A stretch of DNA of 47,802 nucleotides from Oscillospiraceae bacterium (lineage in GTDB: Bacteria; Bacillota; Clostridia; Oscillospirales; Ruminococcaceae), in NCBI GenBank assembly GCA_017555565.1, contig JAFZGF010000077.1:1-47802 (forward strand), written 5' to 3'. The translations under genes were made by a program, and so were the position numbers. The notes beneath the pieces were generated by a model. It searched no databases. It was not told the origin of the DNA and was given only the letters and a program-made list of their open reading frames with translations. Position 1 is the stretch's first letter, and every line of letters starts with the position of its first letter. This document shows positions 43,293-47,802 of this stretch, piece by piece.

Positions 43293-44120
43293 GTGAATAT
43301 CCAGTCCAAAATAACAAAAGCATTGCTTATAGCTTTGCTTTTGATATCAGGCATTATGGCATATGCCGCTTCAACTGGCCAGCTTACTGCGCTTCCACAG
43401 AACATTATGGGGGCATTGGCGGTACCATTCCAGAAGGCAACATCTTCTATCGGAAATAAAATCGATGCCTGGACAGACAGAAGTCTTAATATAGACAGCA
43501 TAATTGAAGAAAATGAACAGCTGAAAAGAGAACTGGCGATTATGCGTTCCAAGCAGATCGAATACGATCGTATTGCCTTGGAAAATAAAGAGTATAAAAA
43601 ATTATTGAACATAGCAGATGATATTCAACAGTTTGAAACTCTGGGTGCCAGTGTTATAGGACGAGATGGAATGGACAAATTCCATTCTTTCACGATAGAC
43701 AAAGGTACAAGACACGGAGTGGCAGTAAACGATGTTGTAATTTCCGCAGACGGACTTATAGGTATGGTTGTTGAAACAGGTGCTAATTTTGCCAAAGTTT
43801 CAACTATTCTCAGCCCAGCGGTAAATGTAGGCTGTATTGCGGGCAGCGAAAGAGACGTAGGTATTTCAAGCGGTAGTTATAATTTAAGCCAGGGCGAAGT
43901 CTGTGTAATGAACTATCTGCCAAAAGATACAAAGGTAAAAGCAGGCGATATAGTAAGTACCACAGGCTATGGTACTGTATTCCCTAAAGACCTGATAATA
44001 GGTACAGTTGAATCCGTTGATATAGAAGATTCAGGTAACTCAAAATATGCTACAGTAAAACCTGCCGCAGATATTGAGAATGTAAAAATAGTTTTCGTAA
44101 TTACAGATTTCACAGAATAA
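43293..44120 (+). CDS. mreC: Rod shape-determining protein MreC
   Basis: MreC is a bitopic protein that activates the RodA-PBP2 elongation complex. The 275-residue product has one N-terminal membrane helix (about 8-28), a coiled coil (about 65-100), and two beta-domains with DKGTRHGVAVNDVVIS and KAGDIVSTTGYGTVFPKDL. It starts with GTG at 43293, preceded by AAGGAG with 7 bases spacing. Confidence 0.95.
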   Translation: MNIQSKITKALLIALLLISGIMAYAASTGQLTALPQNIMGALAVPFQKATSSIGNKIDAWTDRSLNIDSIIEENEQLKRELAIMRSKQIEYDRIALENKEYKKLLNIADDIQQFETLGASVIGRDGMDKFHSFTIDKGTRHGVAVNDVVISADGLIGMVVETGANFAKVSTILSPAVNVGCIAGSERDVGISSGSYNLSQGEVCVMNYLPKDTKVKAGDIVSTTGYGTVFPKDLIIGTVESVDIEDSGNSKYATVKPAADIENVKIVFVITDFTE

Positions 44121-44131
44121 AGGTATTGCAG

Positions 44132-44659
44132 ATGGATAGACGAGATATTATTTTGAAGCAAACTGCAAAATATCGGATTTTTGTGATGGCTGTGTTTGTA
44201 TTGTATATTTTCCAGTCAACACCGGGATTTCTGTCAGTTTTTGGACTGAAACCAGTGTTCGTGTTGCCATTCTGCATAGTGCTTTCAATGCTGGACGAAA
44301 ACTGGCAGGCTGGGTTTGTATATCTTGCAGGCGGTCTGCTTACAGATTTGTCCTGTGGCAGAGTGGTGGGAACTTTTACAATTCTTCTGCTGCTTTGCTG
44401 TTTTGCAGGTATTGTTTCTGCAAAGTTTTTCTTTAAGCCAACATTGAGAAATATGTACAGTTTTACATTTGCGGCAATGATTATCATGCTGTCGATGGAC
44501 TTTTTCTTTTCATTTATGTTTGGCAATTATACGGGAAAACTGTTTTATTACTTTAAAAATGTTTTGCTGATCAGCGCATACAGTGCGGTTTTCAGCCTTG
44601 CATTTTACTTTTTTATAGATTTTATCAACGTTAAATTTATGCGTTTTGATGCGAGGTAA
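44132..44659 (+). CDS. mreD: Rod shape-determining protein MreD
   Basis: MreD is a small multi-pass membrane partner of MreC. The 175-residue protein has about five hydrophobic segments and, in GFVYLAGGLLTDLSCGRVVGTF, the GLLxDL motif typical of the family. The ATG at 44132 has AAAGG at proper spacing; an upstream TTG at 44126 sits too close to it. mrdA begins 2 bases after its stop. Confidence 0.92.
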   Translation: MDRRDIILKQTAKYRIFVMAVFVLYIFQSTPGFLSVFGLKPVFVLPFCIVLSMLDENWQAGFVYLAGGLLTDLSCGRVVGTFTILLLLCCFAGIVSAKFFFKPTLRNMYSFTFAAMIIMLSMDFFFSFMFGNYTGKLFYYFKNVLLISAYSAVFSLAFYFFIDFINVKFMRFDAR

Positions 44660-44661
44660 AA

Positions 44662-46677
44662 GTGAAAAAAATATTGGATTCAAGGTTGAATATACTTGTA
44701 ATTGTCATTATTGGTATTTTCACCGCTTTTACACTTAAACTGATACAATATCAGATAATAGACGGGGAAGAATACTACAGCAAGTCAAATTCCAGCACCA
44801 GAATCAATCAGACTGTAACAGCTGCCAGAGGGGATATAGTTGATATAAACGGTGTTCCATTGGCAGGCAGCCAGGTTGTGTTTGATGTTACTATAAACAA
44901 GGCGTATATGCCTTCAGACAAACTTAACGAAAGAATACTTGATACTGCAAAAATTCTTTTGGCACAAGGTGAAAAGCTCAACGATATACTTCCTATGGAA
45001 GCAGAATATCCATATTCTTTTATAGATGAAAAAAAGGCAGAGCTTACCCGCCTGCGTGAAGATGTTGCAGGTGTTGCGATATACGCCAGTGAGCAGGATG
45101 TTATGGCCAAACTTGTTGCCAGATACAAGCTGGAAAATATTCCGCAGGAATATCAGCGTCTGGTAGCAGGTATCCGTTACACAATGGAAAGGGAAGGATA
45201 TTCGGCATCATATCCTTTTGACATTGCAAAGGATGTTTCAATCCATACAGCTACAATTATAAAAGAGCTGTCATCTGAACTTACCGGTATAGAAATTACT
45301 GAAAGCGGTAAAAGATACTATGCTGATGGCACTGTTTTGCCGCATATTCTGGGTACAGTAGGTCCTATTTATGCCGAAGAATACCGGCAGCTTAAATCTC
45401 AGGGCTATGGTCTTAACGATATTCTGGGCAAATCTGGTCTTGAACGCGCATACGAAAGCTATCTCAAAGGCAAAGATGGCGTTGTACAGATCGAAAAAAA
45501 TATGTATGGTGAAGTTACAGACCTTGAAATTGTTCAGCGGCCACAACCGGGCAATAATGTAAAGCTGACAATCAATGTAGAACTTCAGAAACGTTCAAAC
45601 GAAATACTGAAATCCCAGGTAGAGATGCTCCAGTCCCGCCAGGCAGGTTGGGGTAAAGAATGTACAGGTGCGGCTATGGTTGTACTTAGCGTAAAAGATG
45701 GCAGTGTCCTGGCTGTAAGTAACTACCCAAGCTATGACCTTAACCTTTATAACAGCAATTATGAAGAATATTTTGCAGATGCAGATACACCGCTTTTTAA
45801 CCGCTCTGTTCAGGGACTGTACAGACCGGGTTCTGTTTTCAAGGTAAATGTTGCAATAGCCGCATTGCAGGCAGGAATTATTGATGAAAACTTCACCTAT
45901 ACCTGCCGTGGTTACTATGATTATTACACAGTTGAGCAGTGGGGCGGCCCTCTGCCAAGCTGTGCCAGCGGTGTTGCCCATGGCACTATCAATGTAAAGC
46001 AGGCTATAAAAGTATCCTGCAACTGTTTCTTCTATGACCTTGGCAGACGTCTGGGCATAGATGTAGTAAATGAATCTGCCCACAATATGGGGCTGGGTGT
46101 TCTCACAGGTCTGGAAGTAACTGAAGCCCGGGGTCGTCTGTCAAATCCGGAATTTACAGAATCTCTTGGTGGCAGATGGCAGGCTGGTAACGTTATCCAG
46201 GCTTCAATCGGTCAGCTTGATACTGTTATTACAGCTGTACAGCTGGCTACATATGCCAATACAGTTGCCAACAAAGGTGTGCGCTATGCCACACATATTG
46301 TGAACAGCATAGAAAGCTATGACGGCAGTCAGGTTATTTATAAAGCACCGGTTACTGTTCTTTCACAGACACCTAACACAAACAATGCCTTTGATATTGC
46401 AGAGAAAGGTATGATTATGGCCTCCGAAGAAGGCAGTGCCAAAATGTATCTTGACGAATTGCCTTACACCATAGCCAGCAAAACCGGTACAGCCCAGGTT
46501 CCAGGAAATCTTTACAACGCGACAATGATGGCTTACGGTCCTGTGGATAATCCTGAAATTGCAATTGCCATTATTGCCGAAAAAGGCGGTAACGGTTACA
46601 ACCTTGCCCTTGGGGTAAAGGATGTGTTTAATGCATATTATGAAATAAAATCCCAGGATCCAAATGCCTTTGGTTGA
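44662..46677 (+). CDS. mrdA: Penicillin-binding protein 2 (elongasome transpeptidase)
   Basis: This class B PBP cross-links new peptidoglycan along the side wall, partnered by RodA. The 671-residue protein has one membrane helix (about 9-28), a pedestal domain (about 50-300) and the transpeptidase domain. The active-site Ser391 lies in SVFK (391-394), followed by SCN (452-454) and KTG (607-609). It starts with GTG at 44662, with GAGGTAAA upstream. It closes the mreCD-mrdA unit. rodA is not adjacent. Confidence 0.95.
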   Translation: MKKILDSRLNILVIVIIGIFTAFTLKLIQYQIIDGEEYYSKSNSSTRINQTVTAARGDIVDINGVPLAGSQVVFDVTINKAYMPSDKLNERILDTAKILLAQGEKLNDILPMEAEYPYSFIDEKKAELTRLREDVAGVAIYASEQDVMAKLVARYKLENIPQEYQRLVAGIRYTMEREGYSASYPFDIAKDVSIHTATIIKELSSELTGIEITESGKRYYADGTVLPHILGTVGPIYAEEYRQLKSQGYGLNDILGKSGLERAYESYLKGKDGVVQIEKNMYGEVTDLEIVQRPQPGNNVKLTINVELQKRSNEILKSQVEMLQSRQAGWGKECTGAAMVVLSVKDGSVLAVSNYPSYDLNLYNSNYEEYFADADTPLFNRSVQGLYRPGSVFKVNVAIAALQAGIIDENFTYTCRGYYDYYTVEQWGGPLPSCASGVAHGTINVKQAIKVSCNCFFYDLGRRLGIDVVNESAHNMGLGVLTGLEVTEARGRLSNPEFTESLGGRWQAGNVIQASIGQLDTVITAVQLATYANTVANKGVRYATHIVNSIESYDGSQVIYKAPVTVLSQTPNTNNAFDIAEKGMIMASEEGSAKMYLDELPYTIASKTGTAQVPGNLYNATMMAYGPVDNPEIAIAIIAEKGGNGYNLALGVKDVFNAYYEIKSQDPNAFG

Positions 46678-46757
46678 TAACTTTTTACAGTCTGCACAAT
46701 AGTTTACTTATAAATTGGTGCAAAGGTAAAAGTTTGTGCTAATAAAAGCGAAAATCG

Positions 46758-46786
46758 TTGTATAAAAGCAGTTTTTGTGATATAAT
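46758..46786 (+). promoter_or_regulatory. Promoter of the minD-like gene
   Basis: TTGTAT (46758-46763), a 17-base spacer, and a perfect TATAAT (46781-46786). A second TATAAT at 46841-46846 lacks a clear -35. Confidence 0.65.
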
Positions 46787-46867
46787 TTATCTGTTAATGT
46801 AGATAGAATGCGTTAATATTTTATAATTTGCCATTTATGGTATAATATCTTTCGTTTCGGAGGAATT

Positions 46868-47596
46868 ATGGCTACAGTTATTATGATTGCTTCCGGCAAG
46901 GGCGGCACAGGTAAAAGCACAGTTGCTACTTATGTTGCCACAGAACTTGCACAGAAGAATTGCAGAACCCTGCTTATAGAACTGGATGCCGGCCTGCGCA
47001 GTATAGATGTTATATCAGGTATTGATACCTCTGCGGTGTTTGACATCGGTGATGTGTTGCAGGGCAGATGCGACCGGTATAAAGCTATGTCGGTCAGTCC
47101 CTACACCGATAATCTCTCTGTTATAGCTGCTCCGTATAATAGCTACAATACCGATTTTTCCAATTTCAAACAGGTTACAGACAGCCTTTATGACGATTTT
47201 GATTATATTATCATTGATACTGCTGCAGGTGTAGGCAATGCATTCTATGCCGCATGCAAGTCAGCTGTTATGGGTGTAATTGTGGTTACTCCAGATATTA
47301 TATCCGTAAGGGATGGCCGTCTTGTTTCTGATGAAATGTACAGAAATGGCGTAAATGATATTCGTCTGATAATAAACAAGTTTGCTCCGGATACATTCAG
47401 ATATTCAGGTTATGATGACCTGGATGCTGTGATAGATGGTGTATGTGCACAGCTATTGGGTGTTATCCCTATGTCCCGACAGATTGCAGTAAATGCCATC
47501 AGCGGCAGTCAGCTTACACTTGGCAGTCAGGAAAAAATAATATTCAGCGCAATATCAGAAAGAATAACAGGCAAAGAAATTCAGATAATCATATAG
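46868..47596 (+). CDS. MinD-like ParA family ATPase
   Basis: The 242-residue protein has the deviant Walker A GKGGTGKST (10-18), IELDAGLRSIDVISG (Asp40) and the IIIDTAAGVG Walker B region, close to MinD. It is shorter than usual MinD (about 265) and its end, AISERITGKEIQIII, is only weakly like the membrane-targeting helix. In many clostridia minC precedes minD at this place, but here no minC lies between mrdA and this gene. It may be a diverged MinD or a relative with another partner. GGAGGA precedes the ATG. Confidence 0.85.
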   Translation: MATVIMIASGKGGTGKSTVATYVATELAQKNCRTLLIELDAGLRSIDVISGIDTSAVFDIGDVLQGRCDRYKAMSVSPYTDNLSVIAAPYNSYNTDFSNFKQVTDSLYDDFDYIIIDTAAGVGNAFYAACKSAVMGVIVVTPDIISVRDGRLVSDEMYRNGVNDIRLIINKFAPDTFRYSGYDDLDAVIDGVCAQLLGVIPMSRQIAVNAISGSQLTLGSQEKIIFSAISERITGKEIQIII

Positions 47597-47611
47597 TTGG
47601 AGGGTTGTAAA

Positions 47612-47802
47612 ATGAATATAGCACTTATTGCACACGATAAAAAGAAAGAGCTTATGGTACAGTTTTGTATCGCTTACAGCGGTATACTGGCAAAACATAA
47701 TCTTCTTGCCACAGGTGTGACAGGTAAAATGGTTGCAGAAGCCACAGGTCTGAAAGTGCATCGTTTCTATGCTGGTTCCCAGGGTGGCGATCAGCAGATT
47801 GC
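47612..47802 (+). CDS. mgsA: Methylglyoxal synthase, 5' part (runs off the window)
   Basis: MgsA converts dihydroxyacetone phosphate to methylglyoxal, a bypass of lower glycolysis under phosphate limitation. The visible 63 residues carry [18 protein letters not shown] at the start, [15 protein letters not shown], and [10 protein letters not shown], which are diagnostic. GGAGGG precedes the ATG, and the gene follows the minD-like gene by 15 bases. The C-terminal half is beyond the window. Confidence 0.95.
   Translation, partial: MNIALIAHDKKKELMVQFCIAYSGILAKHNLLATGVTGKMVAEATGLKVHRFYAGSQGGDQQI

Overview
The window is a chromosomal segment of a low-GC, endospore-forming Bacillota, most likely class Clostridia and an Oscillospirales/Ruminococcaceae-type gut lineage. 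That rests on the housekeeping gene orders, on T-box riboswitches ahead of proS and trpS, on clostridial-type sporulation genes (spoVM, sipL, spoIVA, spoIID), and on a cluster of palindromic intergenic repeats of the kind common in that group. No plasmid, phage, transposase, CRISPR array, rRNA or complete tRNA gene is visible. The species assignment is inference.

Layout. 1-235: tandem 182-bp repeat with terminator-like ends. 335-8580: housekeeping block on the + strand: ppa; the ylxM-ffh-rpsP-khpA and rimM-trmD translation/SRP cluster; ptsH; uvrC-rsmD-coaD and a coiled-coil protein. 8629-8697: a 22-codon spoVM whose ribosome binding site lies in a hairpin. 8727-11370: a lipoprotein and a T-box controlled proS on the - strand. 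11486-14479: sipL and spoIVA, adjacent. 14582-16086: GIY-YIG protein, AraC regulator, small membrane protein. 16087-16850: a gene-free, structured repeat cluster. 16952-19220: an M20 amidohydrolase and spoIID (-). 19376-20587: an unknown membrane protein. 20628-23022: a histidine-kinase-like protein (-) and gap (+), divergent from a palindromic promoter region. 23185-27278: a radical SAM protein, a FabT-like MarR regulator and two DegV/FakB fatty-acid binding proteins. 27369-28852: T-box controlled trpS. 28913-32487: the glycolytic operon pgk-tpiA-gpmI (-). 32775-34298: an M15-like peptidoglycan protein and an anchored YfjL-like protein. 34347-38556: glgP and a GH13 glucan hydrolase (-). 38802-47802: the cell shape and division block zapA, U32/RlhA-like, DUF4321, maf, mreB, mreC, mreD, mrdA, minD-like and the start of mgsA.

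How the genes fit together. The three core parts of the clostridial spore-coat basement layer (SpoVM, SpoIVA, SipL) lie within 6 kb, and spoIID lies 4 kb further on. Central glycolysis is split: gap has its own promoter, overlapped by a perfect 16-bp inverted repeat that also carries a divergent promoter toward a kinase-like protein lacking the usual phospho-acceptor histidine. The MarR gene carries three FabT-like operator sequences and is followed by a DegV protein, which looks like a fatty-acid sensing and uptake unit. glgP and the GH13 enzyme form a cytoplasmic glucan-breakdown pair.

Most genes are well-known families. The less ordinary signals are the basement-layer clustering, the spoVM leader hairpin, the gap/kinase palindrome, the FabT-DegV unit, the trpS leader with a second terminator and an overlapping ORF, and the two intergenic repeat regions.
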